From positions 22,147,433 to 22,211,432 of the forward strand of contig NC_135120.1 in assembly GCF_050908995.1 (NCBI RefSeq): a DNA stretch of 64,000 nt, given 5' to 3'. Both the position numbers and the translations under genes were made by a program. The notes beneath the pieces were generated by a model. The model made no database searches. It saw nothing but the letters and a program-made list of their open reading frames with translations, and was not told where the DNA came from. Position 1 is the stretch's first letter; each line of letters begins with the position of its first letter. Shown piece by piece: positions 14,121 to 26,941 of the stretch. Source of the DNA: Andrena cerasifolii. Lineage: Eukaryota; Arthropoda; Insecta; Hymenoptera; Andrenidae.

Positions 14121-15001
14121 TAGGGTAAACTAGCCGAATATGACGACCTCTCCTAATATGAGACCCCAGCTTATCCCCGCTACAGAGCTCTTGAATGTCA
14201 TAGCGGGGCTATTTCTTTACTGACTAACCGTGTATTAGTTGTTTTGTAACCGCACAGTGGCATTGTAATCAATTGAGCGTCTTGAGCAAGCACATATTTC
14301 TGAAACACGTTGCAGAAAGTTTTTGAAGTGGTATACCTCTAAAGTGGTGAGTGTATAATGATTTTCACAAATACTGTTGTATAGTGTTTGCAATGGAGTT
14401 TAAAGCTTACTAGTTGTATATCATTAAATGATGAAGACTCAGCTTCGAAGCTGCTTAGTAGTTATCATGTTATTGTTTCCAAATATGAGACCCCTGGAAG
14501 TTCTACTGATGAGAGTGAAGAAGAAATTGTTCTGAACGATGAAAGTGATTAAGAAAGAAAATTATGATACAGAATGCTTGTTTTGCACAGGTCTTTATTC
14601 TTCAGATGTGCTAGGTGAACAATGGGTTAAGTGTATGTATAAAGTGTTACGATGGGCGTGGTGGGCCCATGAAGACTTCGGTGGTAGGCCCAGGAAGACT
14701 GCGGTAGTGAAGAAATAGATTTCACATGCTGATTCCATAAAAAAAGAGAGAAAAAATAAGTTTCAGGACAATACAAACTGGGTCTCATATTAGGAACCCA
14801 TTTTTTATCTGCGTATTTGAATGACTTTCGTTTTTATTTTATTATGATGAAACCTAATTTTTGTGATAGTACTTTCCAGTAGGTTGCTAAACAATACATA
14901 TTCTACTTTTAAAACGTGTATCGAATTTTAATAAAAGTGTCCTCAGTCAAGAGTTATGATGTTTTTAAGAAATGGGTCTCATATTCGGCTACTTTACCCT
15001 A
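14121..15001. mobile_element. Pogo-like (Tc1/mariner superfamily) element, copy 1
   Basis: Both ends are flanked by TA (14121-14122 and 15000-15001). Terminal inverted repeats read GGGTAAACTAGCCGAATATG (left) and GGGTAAAGTAGCCGAATATG (right, reverse complement). Inner copies of aatatgagaccc follow at both ends. The 877-bp interior keeps a broken transposase C-terminus (14496-14718). A second, inverted copy lies at 36651-38288. Confidence 0.8.
14496..14718 (+). pseudogene. Remnant of a pogo-type transposase C-terminus
   Basis: One frame reads a Ser/Glu-rich piece, GSSTDESEEEIVLNDESD, and hits TAA at 14550. In a second frame it continues as NYDTECLFCTGLYSSD, EQWVKC and RWAWWAHED, ending at TAG 14716-14718. 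The spacing CLFC...WVKC...AHE resembles the cysteine-rich, PHD-like tail that follows the acidic segment in many insect pogo/jerky-type transposases. The frameshift, the stop and the missing catalytic core make it a dead fragment inside the element at 14121-15001. Confidence 0.6.
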
Positions 15002-15884
15002 CCTACGTGTCCTGATTTTTAATTCATTTATTTATAGCACGACTGCCAGAATAGCATTCCTTGTTTACTGCGTATCGTTGAAAAGTACATCGTAGCGGTT
15101 AGTTAGTAATCATTTCTTTAACGTCTGAGGGGATTTTTTAAAAATGATCCACCAACTTTTTTCTTTAGCGCTACTTTCAAATTTTCGTACGCAACAAGCA
15201 TGCGATTATAGGAGGCGGATTTTCGCAATCCAATCTACGTAACATAACGGGCATTATGTTCACGAATAATACAATTTCTTTGCGGAAGCACATCCTCATT
15301 AGTTCACCGACTGTGCTCTAGACTGAAAGTAGCTACGATTACGCTTTTGGAGTCCCATGGAGAGCATAATCAAAATACTACTGTTCTACGGATATTGCCG
15401 CCGTGCTCGACTGTTTGGCCTGTTTGAACCCAATTAGAATTAAACAACGACGTCAATAAAATTGATTTGCCCATTAGCGTTTTCTTCTCTTTGCGAATAC
15501 AGTAATTATGAAAGCCTGGAAACAGGTTATGAATTGAATATTACATATAATGTTTCGTAGACCTTTCAATTATTTTCCTAAAACTGATTAAGAAGAAGCA
15601 CTATAATTTTTCCAATATTTCCTGAATTCTTCTTTCCTCAACAAATAATCAGCTCTTCCGAAGCAACTAATTCCTATAAGATCTATTTAGTTCTATAATT
15701 GAGAATCTTGCAGCAAGAGGAGTGCAGCTCCATATTTACCAACTCCGAGTAAATTAGAAAAAACTGTTTATAAAATTATTGCTCTGACTTAACATTAAAA
15801 GAAGAACACTAATTGAAAAATATTTTTTTTCTCACAATACGTAGTAGTTATTGAGTTGATAAGTTTTTATTTGTAGGGAAAACA

Positions 15885-16181
15885 TATTAATAGTAATATT
15901 AATAGTAATATTAATAGTAATATTAATAGTAATATTAATAGTAATATTAATAGTAATATTAATAGTAATATTAATAGTAATATTAATAGTAATATTAATA
16001 GTAATATTAATAGTAATATTAATAGTAATATTAATAGTAATATTAATAGTAATATTAATAGTAATATTAATAGTAATATTAATAGTAATATTAATAGTAA
16101 TATTAATAGTAATATTAATAGTAATATTAATAGTAATATTAATAGTAATATTAATAGTAATATTAATAGTAATATTAATAT
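15885..16181. repeat. Perfect 12-bp tandem array (TATTAATAGTAA)n
   Basis: About 24.7 copies of a 12-bp unit run without a visible mismatch over roughly 297 bp. The unit contains TTAATA/TATTAA and is wholly AT apart from one G per copy. Such homogeneity means a recent expansion or an array collapsed or resolved by the assembler, so the true copy number may differ. Confidence 0.97.
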
Positions 16182-16378
16182 TTCAATTTTTGCAGCAAAC
16201 GATGTAGAATTCTTTTACATATATCACACGTCACAACTCAAAAGCTGTCAATTCTACATTTCCATCATTTATTTTATCGAGGAGCTCAGGCGAACGGAAA
16301 AGGAGCGATGTGCAAAATACATGATATGGTGAAAAAGAAATGGAGGAAAAGTTTCTTGAACACATAAATTTGTTCTAA

Positions 16379-17230
16379 TTAAAAGTGTTGCGTGCTGTAC
16401 GAACGTTCGGTGTGTGTTGCTGGCGGCAATACTTCTCTCCCCCACTCCGATTTCTCGACCGTCAAAGCTTTTCCTCGATTGGGAGGCGCGCACCGATGGA
16501 GAAATGCCACCTCGCGGTTTTGCCCGTCAGTCGTGCATGGCGTAAGCTTCCGATCGGACGGCCTTTTTGATCCGTGCCCGCACTGAAACGGTTCCCCACG
16601 TTCGCCGAGCACACGAGGATCACACGCGCTCCGGCAATCCGCGCGATCTTGCCACGATCCCGTGCCCCATCGATCACGCGCCAACCCGCGAACGACCAAC
16701 GTCGATTTCCCTAAGTGCCTACTCTTTCTACGGTAACACCATCGAATAATCACGGGAATCCAAATACTCCGTCACGTACAAAGTGTCTGCAGCTCCCGGA
16801 ACCTCAGAAACGAACGCTGGCGGACGTTGAAATAGAAATACCGTGCAGAGATCGTGCCAGTCTCTGTGTGGATTCACTAGTGAGCCGTGAGTTACAGTTT
16901 GTCGCTTTCAGACTCAGTTTTTAAGCACCAAACGGTCGTTGACCTGCGAAGTCGCGTAGACCGCAAGACCGATTCCTCGCGGAAGGATCAGTGCGGCGAG
17001 GATCTAGATCACGGCGGAGAGGAAGGTGTCGAATGCCGTCCAGGGAAGCGGCGGCTTGATTTCGAAGGTGGTCGTTTCGAAAGCCGTGATTTCGTGTGCC
17101 CTCCACACCTTGAATCTCGCTTAAGCGAAGGTGGTCGATCGCTCCGAAGGATTTCTCGCGGCCTTGACCCACTGGGATCAACTGGCTGTCACGATTACCA
17201 AGCACTCCGAATGGAAGCCCCTTAGGTACC
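16379..17230. other. CpG-rich block, possible 5' exon or promoter, unassigned
   Basis: GC- and CpG-rich sequence with overlapping open frames on both strands (for example 16379-16753 on minus and 16887-17225 on plus), flanked by AT-rich DNA. Dense frames on both strands point to composition rather than coding. A possible acceptor (gtcgctttcag) lies near 16912. No frame combines a good start, a donor and recognisable sequence. Confidence 0.25.
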
Positions 17231-19556
17231 TCTGGTCAATGAACAAAGACCGTTTTCTTTATCTGGACGGGCAGTGAACGAGTTAATGCGCTTTTCGAGT
17301 GTCACTTATACATAATCTTTCGGTTGGCGCGATGTTCTTGCGATCGTCGAACGCGATCTCTGTGATTCTCCGCGAGTAAGATCTGGCCCTCGAAAAGGGC
17401 CGGGACGACGTGTATGTTTTTTGGTGACGAGACGTGGAAACATTCGATGAAACTTCTACTATGCGAAGAGATGACTCCTGGTGGTGCTCAAGGTATCTAC
17501 CTTCAACTTCCTTCACACGTGTTGTCACTGCCTGTGACAGTACCTGATCTTTTCTCACGCGCATTACTTTCTACCTTCTCATACGTCATTTTACACTTTC
17601 CTGTGAGCATGCCTCAGCCTTTTCGTCCATTAGATAGTAAGTTCCTCTAGTATCGCTGCTCCTTCGAGTCGTCTTGCCATTCAACAGCTTGTACCGTTGC
17701 TCGTGACTCATTGATTGTGCGTACGATCATCTCCACAACTTAGGATATTTCCATGAGTATATCGAGGCGAGAGTGAATCGAGTTGTGAATGAATTTTTTT
17801 CCTGGGAGACGTGGAAACCTGCCACGGTGTGTCAGACTACAGTCAAAGTAGTCTTCAGCATTGTATCAGTTGAAGGGTTCTAGCGATCTTCTCGAGGAGC
17901 ATAGGAGTTAATAGTTTTCTTTCGATCGTTTAACACAAATAGAGAGAGCTCCAAAGTTGGCAACCCTTTTTTTTGGAACGCACTGTATATTTTGCCAGCA
18001 CAAATCCAAATGGCCCCTTTCAAGCTCACTCTTAAAATGATTTAATCGTTAAGTCGTTAGTCCTATTACGTTCTGCATAGTTCTTCCTTTAATTAAATTG
18101 CGGTCCCTCCACTGCCACACCTCCGTCGACTTCCCATGCCATTAAGCAGATTTTTTGCCAGGTGCACGCGGCAAATTGCGTGAGATCATCTCTACGCGTC
18201 GTTACGATCAATATCTGAGACACCGGGAGCACTGAAAAGAGTTCATTGTAACGAACGATCGATGATAGAAACGTTAACGTCGCACTCGCTCGGTTGCTCG
18301 TTTCCAGACGATATCTGCGCGATTATATGATCGTGTCATTCATTTGCAGTCTCATTGAATGGTTATCGTATCATTTCCTCGGGTAATGTACAGAGCGGCT
18401 CTTTATCGGGCAGACAAATAGGAAAGCAGTGCTCTTATTTAGCACAATAAATCTTAAGTGGAAAACGAAATTCTCGTAAATCGGATTAACAGATATATCC
18501 AAACCCTAAACGCGCGATGCCTTTCTTGTTTCTAATTACACATCATTTCTATGTTAGATTATTGTAAGCCCACTTAGAATCAGTCGAGCATGAAGCTGTA
18601 AATCGTAAAAAAAAATAATATGTCTACTGCACACACGGAACAATGTCTCTTCTGTCTAGAATATTTTTACTAACACTACTTGCAAACAGAAACGCCTCGG
18701 ATCTATCCGTAACAAGATTTGCAACAGAAACCTCGAGTCCAGTTAACAGGTGCTCCTAAAGCAGCCGAGGCTCCTTTACAATAACTCTATTCAGCAATTT
18801 CGGCTTATCCTTTCACAAAGAACCACCCATCGCCCAATCGTACCACCGAGTAACAGGCCGTTTCGAACATCCACTGTCATCTAATATCGTTGTCTGGCAA
18901 AGCTAGTGGTAGAGAAGAAAGTACAGTGCGCCAACGCGTCAAAAGTTCTAGGAGCACCTTGGCGTCGCTGGTTACGGTTCGACGAAAGGTTAATTAAATA
19001 GCGATTAGGCTCGTCGTTCGTCAGGAACGTTTCAGGAATGCGATAGACTCGGGTAGAAGTGGACAGTGGACCGATACAGGGCCGGGCAGTTGGCCAGTCG
19101 TGATATCACGAGTGCATGGATCATGCGTGCCGGTTGCTTTCTAAACGAACATCCGTCATTGGCAGGGAACACTTTCGCGTCGGATCAGATGAAAACGTTA
19201 CGCGTGTAGCCGACACACACTCGCGTTTCCCTTGTGCAACCACCTGTCCGGGAAAGCTTCTTATCGGATCAATGATTGCATCAAACACCGTATGATTCTA
19301 CCGTAAGCAGTGGGATTATCGAGCATACTGTTTCCTATTATTTTCATAATCGTGTGTCATGAGGCAGCGTTTAATGAAAGTGGCACAGAACGAATGGAGT
19401 ATCGGCACGCCGCACAGTTTGCGGGAATGAATGACACATTTCTGATCAAGTGGCCGTTGAATTTATTATTTCCGATCTTTCATCCAAGTGCACACGTTTT
19501 CGTTAATTACAATTACGAACGTGCGCCGCGATACACGTAACTCTTTTCCACGCGAA
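17231..19556. other. No gene seen
   Basis: Mixed sequence with short unconvincing frames (longest about 93 codons). No repeat boundary, splice-compatible exon or RNA gene was recognised. Confidence 0.4.
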
Positions 19557-20222
19557 GATAGAGGGACGTATATTAAGCTGGCGTAGCCATTTGAATAGGC
19601 CATCGCAAAATTAATACGATATTTTTTTTTCCTATTTATGTGCTAATTATTTGCCAAAGAATTAATTTCTTTGCTCCAGCCGTTTTCGAAAAACTGTGGC
19701 TATGCTACCGTAATATTAAGCTAACGTAGCCACGTGTTGTATCACAGTACATAACAAAGATATCGAAGCTGCCTTTGCGGCATATTTTTTTGCTAATCAT
19801 TTGCTCTTAATCCACCGAATATTAATTTTTTGCTGCGGTCATTTTCGAGATGCGATGACCGCGCTAGAACAGCGTTAATGTAGCATAGCCACGTGTCGTG
19901 CCTTTGTACCTAACAAAGATATCATCGCTTCTCGCAAGTGACTGCAGCAAAAAAATTAATATTCGGTGGATTGAGAGCAAATAATTAGTAAAAAAATATG
20001 CTGCGAGAATGGGATTGATATCTTTCTTAGGTACAGTGATACAATAACTGACTACGCTAGCTTAATATTACGGTAGCGTAGCCATTATTTCTCGAAAACG
20101 GCTGGAGCAAAAAAATTAATTCTTTGGCAAATAATTAGCAAATAAATAGGTAAAAAATATCGTATTAATTTTGCGTTGGCCTTTTCAAATGGCTACGCCA
20201 GCTTAATATACGTGATAGAGGG
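19557..20222. mobile_element. 648-bp foldback MITE with 9-bp target duplication, Mutator-like
   Basis: The element 19566-20213 is flanked by perfect 9-bp duplications, GATAGAGGG (19557-19565 and 20214-20222). It is almost wholly an inverted repeat. Arms of about 285 bp start ACGTATATTAAGCTGGCGTA on each strand and stay highly similar, with a loop near 19850-19950. The motif taagctaacgtagcc recurs subterminally. Long arms with a 9-bp duplication fit Mutator-like (MULE) non-autonomous elements. There is no coding capacity. Confidence 0.85.
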
Positions 20223-21941
20223 AATGGTTTGAACGGAATATTGCACTGTTTAATATTCTATCTTCCAGTAGGCATACCTTTCTATTATCACATGCCATAT
20301 AGACGGTACAATAAAGACATTATTCTTATTATTACTATTGCATGCCTTAAAATGCCGATTAAAATGGCTTCCAAAGCAATAGTCATTGCAGCTCTACCTG
20401 ATCCGCTAATTATTCTCAGCGGCGTACTATAAACGCCGAAGCTCTGGCCACGTCGTAAAGCAGACTTTTATTAGCCGACAATTTTAGAATGGTTATATAT
20501 CATACAGAGGTACGCGATTCACCAGGTTTAACACGTGCAATCGAGAAGCGTCCTCTGAAATTCTGTTTCTCTGTTGTCCATCGGTGCCTACCCCTCCGCG
20601 CTCGTTAAACTCGGTTCTTCCATTACCTCCGGCCCGTTTTTCCCGGACGTCACCTTTCTCCGAGGCTGCGAGACGGTCGAGAAAGAGGTATAAAAATCCC
20701 CAGGAGTTGCCCCTCCTTATTGTTCCCTTTGTCTTCCTTCCAGAGAAGTGCCTGCACGATCCTCGGGGACCCGGCGTAAACGAACGCTCGCGCTGGATGC
20801 GTGCTGGTGAGCTCGAAGATTGGCCTCCTTCGTCTTCCAACTACGAATTATTTCTGGGTCAATAGTTGCACAATCGGGCAATATTAACTCGGGATCATGG
20901 TCGTTTCAGTTATATTAGCCGTTTGCAACGGCTGCCGGCCAACCCATGGAAAGAAAACGTGGAGGCAGACGAAGGCGTTACGCAATGTTTGCTCTTTCAC
21001 GATGCGTTCCGTTCGTTGTAAATCTGTTCACGCCCCTCCTCTCCCTGCCCCGGATTCACGTTTAACTGGCTTCTTTGCAGTTTGTACGCGATCACGTAGA
21101 AATCGGTGAAATTAGGCGCGGATCACATGCACGGCGTCGAATCTGTGCGCGAGCAAACAGGTGTTGTGTACACTCAGATGGTCCAATCTAAATCCTCTCC
21201 TCTGCGATTGTGCTTCTGCCATTCTCTCGGCGATTATGGTGCCTTGCTTTCAGATTGTGCAATCTGAATTGGTTACGGGCGCTGGATCATTTGGTTACTC
21301 ACTTCGGGAATGTCAGAGGATCTTTCCACGTGAGGTGGTCATTATGATTGTTTTTAAACGTTCAGGATAGATAGGATGATCGGAGTATTGTTTATCGAAG
21401 AAAGAGGGGATGTTGGATTATCGGAATATTGTTTATCGAAGACAGAGGGGATGTTGGATTATCAGAATGGTTGTAGATATAATTGGTGGGCGTTGAGTAG
21501 CTTCTCGATGAGCCTGCACTTAACTACGCCTAGTATCTTTATAATCACTTTATATTATCCACTCTCGCGTCTCTTTTTAGAGATTCATTTACTTAATTCA
21601 TTTATTGTCACTTTTCTACTGGACCGTCCTGTGCACCTACCTCATTTCAATCCACAAACAATCGCTTTGTCATATATCAACACAGAGTGATTTGCATCGA
21701 TCATTTAATGCGGTATCACGGTTTTACCTAACATTTGCATGAATCTGTCTGCACATAATTTATACCGCGGACCTTTGGACAATGTTCTCTTCCCTCATAA
21801 AAGTCATCCAGTTTAATACCGCATTTCACAGAGTTCGTTTATCGGATAAACCTGAAAGCGAATTTCCGTATAATCGAAAATGCTGAGACCGAGCTGCGTA
21901 TTCTTTGCGGAGTGGCCAAGGCATGCGCTATCATAAAACTA
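20223..21941. other. No gene seen; small 41-bp tandem duplication inside
   Basis: Frames near 20493-20865 overlap on both strands in GC-rich sequence and are not recognised. At about 21375-21470 a 41-bp unit (ggattatcggaatattgttt ... agaggggatgtt) is repeated a little over two times with minor changes. Confidence 0.45.
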
Positions 21942-22563
21942 GTCTCAGTTAGGGATTGCAAACCGGTAAATCGGTAAATCGGTTTGAAGCTTTTTCTCAC
22001 TGATAACGTAGTAGATATCGAGGGAATTATGCGCTACATATATGCGCTACTATTTCTCGCGATCTACCGGTAAATATCGAGAAATACGTATTTCTCACGA
22101 TCTGCCAGTAAATATCGAGAAATACGTAATTTACCGGTAAATATCGAGAAATACGTAATTTACCGGTAAATATCGAGAAATACGTAATTTACCGGTAAAT
22201 ATCGAGAAATACGTAATTTACCGGTAAATATCGAGAAATACGTAATTTACCGGTAAATATCGAGAAATACGTAATTTACCGGTAAATATCGAGAAATACG
22301 TAATTTACCGGTAAATATCGAGAAATACGTAATTTACCGGTAAATATCGAGAAATACGTAATTTACCGGTAAATATCGAGAAATACGTAATTTATCAAAT
22401 TACCGGTAAAAATTTGGCGATTTACCGGTAAAAACTGGATGTATAGCAATGTAGCGCATATATATATATAGCGCATAATTCCGTCGACATCTACTACGTT
22501 ATCAGTGAAAAAAAACTTCAAAACGATTTACCGATTTACCGGTTTGCGATCCCTAGTCTCAGT
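21942..22563. mobile_element. hAT-type MITE with 8-bp target duplication and internal satellite
   Basis: Perfect 8-bp duplications GTCTCAGT (21942-21949 and 22556-22563) bound a 606-bp element (21950-22555). The ends are inverted: TAGGGATTGCAAACCGGTAA at left, TAGGGATCGCAAACCGGTAA from the right. The similarity extends inwards (ctgataacgtagtagat; gcgctacatatatgcgc). The 8-bp duplication and YAGGG ends fit the hAT superfamily. The centre is a 29-bp tandem array. There is no transposase. Confidence 0.92.
22066..22393. repeat. 29-bp satellite array inside the hAT-type MITE
   Basis: About nine perfect head-to-tail copies of a 29-bp unit (containing TTACCGGTAAATATCGAGAA and tacgtaa) run from 22132 to 22393, preceded by two diverged copies. 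Each unit contains the palindrome TTACCGGTAA, a word shared with the element's own terminal repeats (CCGGTAAATCGG). The array may therefore have grown from the terminal sequence. Confidence 0.95.
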
Positions 22564-25500
22564 CCTAGTCCCCCCGAAAGGGTGTGGACCTAGACTGGGT
22601 CGTGAATAGGGTCGTTCGTGCGGTGCGTTGCCGTCTCTGTCCGCGTGGTAGGAAGAAGGTGAACTCGTCAGGGCGTGGAAAACGTGTTCGCGAACACGAG
22701 ACGGATGGGAATTATATGGTCACTTTTTGAAACGATAAACGATGACTGGCGTTTGCCAACTAATACCCCGCGAGTCTCTTTATCTCGACTGCTTTACAGC
22801 CGGCGATGTTTGGCGTTAAGATATATGCAAGGTTCGCGATACACGTTTGCTCCTTATCGTCGTCAAACATTTGCCGCGGCGATGAGGTGTACAGAAATAA
22901 TTCCTCGGGCATCTTTTCACCAACGACTTTACCGTCAATGGTTAGCAGAGACGTAATAAGGTTTGCATATACAAGTTTCTACCAACGACGAAGGTGAAAA
23001 ACATTATGGAACCTCAGCGGATTCGGTGCTCCACTTATTTATGAGTTCACGCGAATTCGAGAAGGAGATAACATATCAGAAAGCAGATATTTATACCGTC
23101 GCCTATCAGTTGCACCTCTCCCCCCCCCCCAGAATTCCCGAAATCGGCGTATCCTGGCGGAAGCTCCTGCTTTGTGAATGTGGTTTGTATTCGCGGTGGC
23201 AGTATTACAGTGCCAGTTCGTTTGTACGCGGTCGATAATTAGCCAGTTCGCGTGGAGACAATCAGTGCTCCTTATTACCATTATGTACTCGCATGCAAAC
23301 CGGTAAACTTGGAAGCAAGTTCTGGTTTCATTCATACAATCGTTCCTTCTCGGTCCCTTTACTCGCCGATGGATTAATAACACACTGGACCTGTTGATAA
23401 ACCGAGAATTACACATCTACCACGTGCCATCTCTGAGTGCACGTGTATAGCTCGATTCAGAGGAGAAGCCCGTGTGTACGGTTTATTTTTGTATGAATCT
23501 TTAGGAATTTTTTTACAAAGATACCAATGCGCTAATACATTCGGAACTTTAAGGGTACTTTATTTAACATTGGAACAAGTAAAAAAAAATTTATAACAGT
23601 AAAATTGTAATAAATACAAAAGATATATGTATTAAAATGTATTTGACTGAATTACTGACACCCCAATCACTGCCAGCTAACCTACTTAATACTGCTATGA
23701 CAGTAATACCAAAATGCTTGAAATGCTTGTACCAATCACTGTCACCCAATTAATAAACAGACTTAATCAATCGTTGAATTCCGATTATTACTTTCTACGA
23801 TGCTTAAATTATCTAAAACATTATATTTTATTGTGTCAATAGCTTAAATATTACAATTACAGCATTTTCTTTAACATCTTGTTTTCTCTTTTGCTAGTAA
23901 GGAAGTGATCGTTTCCACTCTCCTAATATCCGCTTAAAATGTTCGATCGTTTCATCCAAATTAACGAAGAAAAATTTAAGTGCTGTTTTTTGTATCGTAT
24001 AAATTACAATTTCAATTGTATGCCAATTTTTTTATGTATAATTTCACAAGATCTATTCGATATTTTAAGTAAAACAGCTTAGGGTGACAGTAATTGGGTA
24101 GGTGGCAGTAATTGGGTCCTTTACCCTAGGTATGCTCGGCGCTCGTAGGACGCGCTGAGCCATCAGGCTGTAGCATCGATACGCAGTTGAATTTCGGCCT
24201 AAAACTTTGCGAATATATTTTTTAAACGTTTTAGAAGCTGTTCGTGGAGATTTTTTTCTCATTTTTTCGGTTGATTTATACGGTCTTCCTCCCTTAATGC
24301 AATTTAAACGGCGATCGTTAAGATTGCACTGCTGTGATGAAAGAGGAAAAGAATTTAACTCCTTTTTGCTCTCGTCTCCAACAGCAAACGACTCCGCGTT
24401 ATTTTTCTGCTCAAGTATTAATGAACTGGGTCGCCTTGAGTGTCATTTTATGTGGATCAGAAATTAACCTGCTCCGCCTCGGACGGCAGTCGTGATCAAT
24501 TCCAGCCATTCGATCGTTATAAACAATCCGGTGGATTCTCCTTCTGCTTGCTTGGCGTTTATCGATAATCACATTATCGTACACACTGTATCCGGTATTT
24601 CCGTTTACGCGCGCATGAGATGCGTCGGTGTCCCTTGAAATATGACTCGATGAAATCGAGTGTCCCCGCGTCGAGACGCTATCCAGGACTCATCCTGCGA
24701 AACATATTGTATCGCGTGTAATCTTAACTGTTTGATCAGTGGAAGAAAGAGTGACAGTATCGATCCGTCATCGCGTTTTCTTGCCTGACCGCTGCTCGTA
24801 TTACGCCGCTACCTTAGGCTCTACACCGCTATTATTCTTTGCAAAAAGCCCACGAGTTTAAAGGTGAAAGAAACAACAGCAGGGTAATGCATATGGAATG
24901 TCGCTCTTTTCGATCAAACTTCAGGTGCACGTAAGTTGCTCGAAACTTAGTGAGTTTAATCGCAACTGTTGCCAGCGATTTCTTACGGCATTCCCGAGCA
25001 ATCCATCAGCTGCTTAATTCCAGTTTGATAAGGGCCACGAGTTTCTATTTTTCGATGGAAATTAGAAATTCTGTTTATTATACCGATTTCGTGTTTGAAT
25101 TCTGTCGAACACCTTTCAGGTTTCGTATTACCGTGCAACGCGAGACTGTTCCTAGAAAGTGCTTATTGAAATTATAAAATCCGACACGTCGAATGCCAAC
25201 CTACTTTACCCAATTAAGGAATTTCGAATACCTCGCGAGGTACTGATTTTTCGAACACCCCGCATCGACATTTTTGCGCGCAGGAACCTCGGAAGAGTCG
25301 GCGCCTGGAAAGCGCATAATTTAGATACGGAAAGCACGAAGCGTACAGCTGCCCAAACCCCTTGGAACAAGCGATACCACGCGTGGAAAATGTTATACGA
25401 TCGCGCTAAAATCTGCCGCGAGGCTCGCAATGCCTCAAGTTGCAGATTTCATTCCGCACACGGCACTCCGCGGCGTTAACTCAATTAGCATCGCAGGGAG

Positions 25501-26941
25501 GATAAAGCACACGTTAAAGTCTCATTCATGTCGATAGCTGGAACCTTCGAACGTCATCGCGAACACCCCGCGGCTCGAGCAAATTTATGCAGATTCGCGA
25601 AATCCTCTCTTATGCCGCTGGCAAATTAATCAACGATTTACCACGAGGAAAGTTCCCATCGATTGCGTGAGCTATACATAAGGGAGGAAGTAAATATTTT
25701 TTATCGCTATTACTGATTATCTGACGGTCCTGCATACCCAAATCTTACTTCGAAGAATCTCCGAATAGAGTCTCTAAGAACCAGACGATTTAGAAAACTA
25801 CCAGTCCTCTCGGTAATAAACTTTTCTGAACGTATAAGTTGGGCTCGTAAACATTCGCATAAGTTGGACTCGTAAACATTCGCGATTCCAGAGTATTCTA
25901 GCCGTGTGGAACCGTTTACTCCGCGACCCGCGGCCGTTCAAAGTGTTAAGCAGCGCTCACGTGAAGTGACGCGAATATCCTCGCGTGAAAAATCACGCGA
26001 TCCGATGCTTGCGTCGGTCGCGCGATTGGCGGTGTATTTCTGCAATCTGAATCATCGAGCGCCGAAAATAAAAGAAATTTCAAAAGTGCATCTGTTGCGC
26101 GCTTGTTCGGCGCTTTCCCCGCGCTTATACTCGGCTGGTAGCCGCTGCGCGGGATTTTGGAAGTGGCCGCGACGAAAGCCGCAGTCAAAGATCGATTAAC
26201 ACCGTTCTCGCGGAACCACGACAGGGTTGTTAGCTTGTTAGGGCTGTACCTGCCGTACCGTTTAACGGGGTCACGAATACAGACGGGGATGAAAAATGCC
26301 CGTCAATAGCGCGGCCAGTGCTGTTAGCGGGACGTTTCTCTTTTGTCAGTCGCGACAGGTGTGATTCGTCGACGTTATATTCCCCGTGTCGTCCATGACA
26401 ATGCGAAGCTTTAATGTCCAAATTACCCGAACTCTGTACTCGAAGTGCCCAACGCTTCGCCGGTCATTCCTGACCCATTCTCCCGTGAAACTGGAGCTTG
26501 TATCGGTGTTTCTGAAACTCTCTCAGGCCACCGCTTGGTTCCAACAAATTATTCCAACCGGACCCTGCCATGTACAGGATGTCCCATTTTGATCTTTTCA
26601 CCGCAACGCAGAACTGCGTGTTATGATAGTTGCGACTATTCAGAGCATTCCGAAGTTCCAGTGCGTTGAATATTATTTGTGCCGCTGATTATGCAAGTGG
26701 TGTAAGACAAAAAATTAAAAAAAAAGTTGAGATTTCATTTATTTCTTGTTATCTTGAGATGTATTTCAATATTATGAAAGAATTGTTATAAAGTAGCCAT
26801 TATGTAAGCAATTACAATGTTACATGATAGTGTGACATTTTCGTAATGAGCCGCGACGGTTCAGGGGGTTTAAAATGTCAACTCCTTGGACCTCGAACAG
26901 ATCTGCAAGGATCTTTGTACGGTCGACATATTGAGCAGAGG
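22564..26941. other. No gene seen; possible decayed element at 23640-24127
   Basis: No coherent exon was found; the frames (up to 125 codons) are unrecognised. At about 23658-23755 the words gacaccccaatcactgcc and caatcactgtcacccaatt are echoed inverted at 24083-24122 (tgacagtaattgggta, tggcagtaattgggtcc), followed by tttacccta. This suggests a degraded TA-ended transposon. A 25-bp direct duplication (aagttggactcgtaaacatt) lies at about 25839-25884. Confidence 0.4.

Noticed and set aside
21950..22555. CRISPR array (regular 29-bp repeats)
   Set aside because: The repeats are contiguous with no unique spacers and lie inside a eukaryotic transposon with target duplications.
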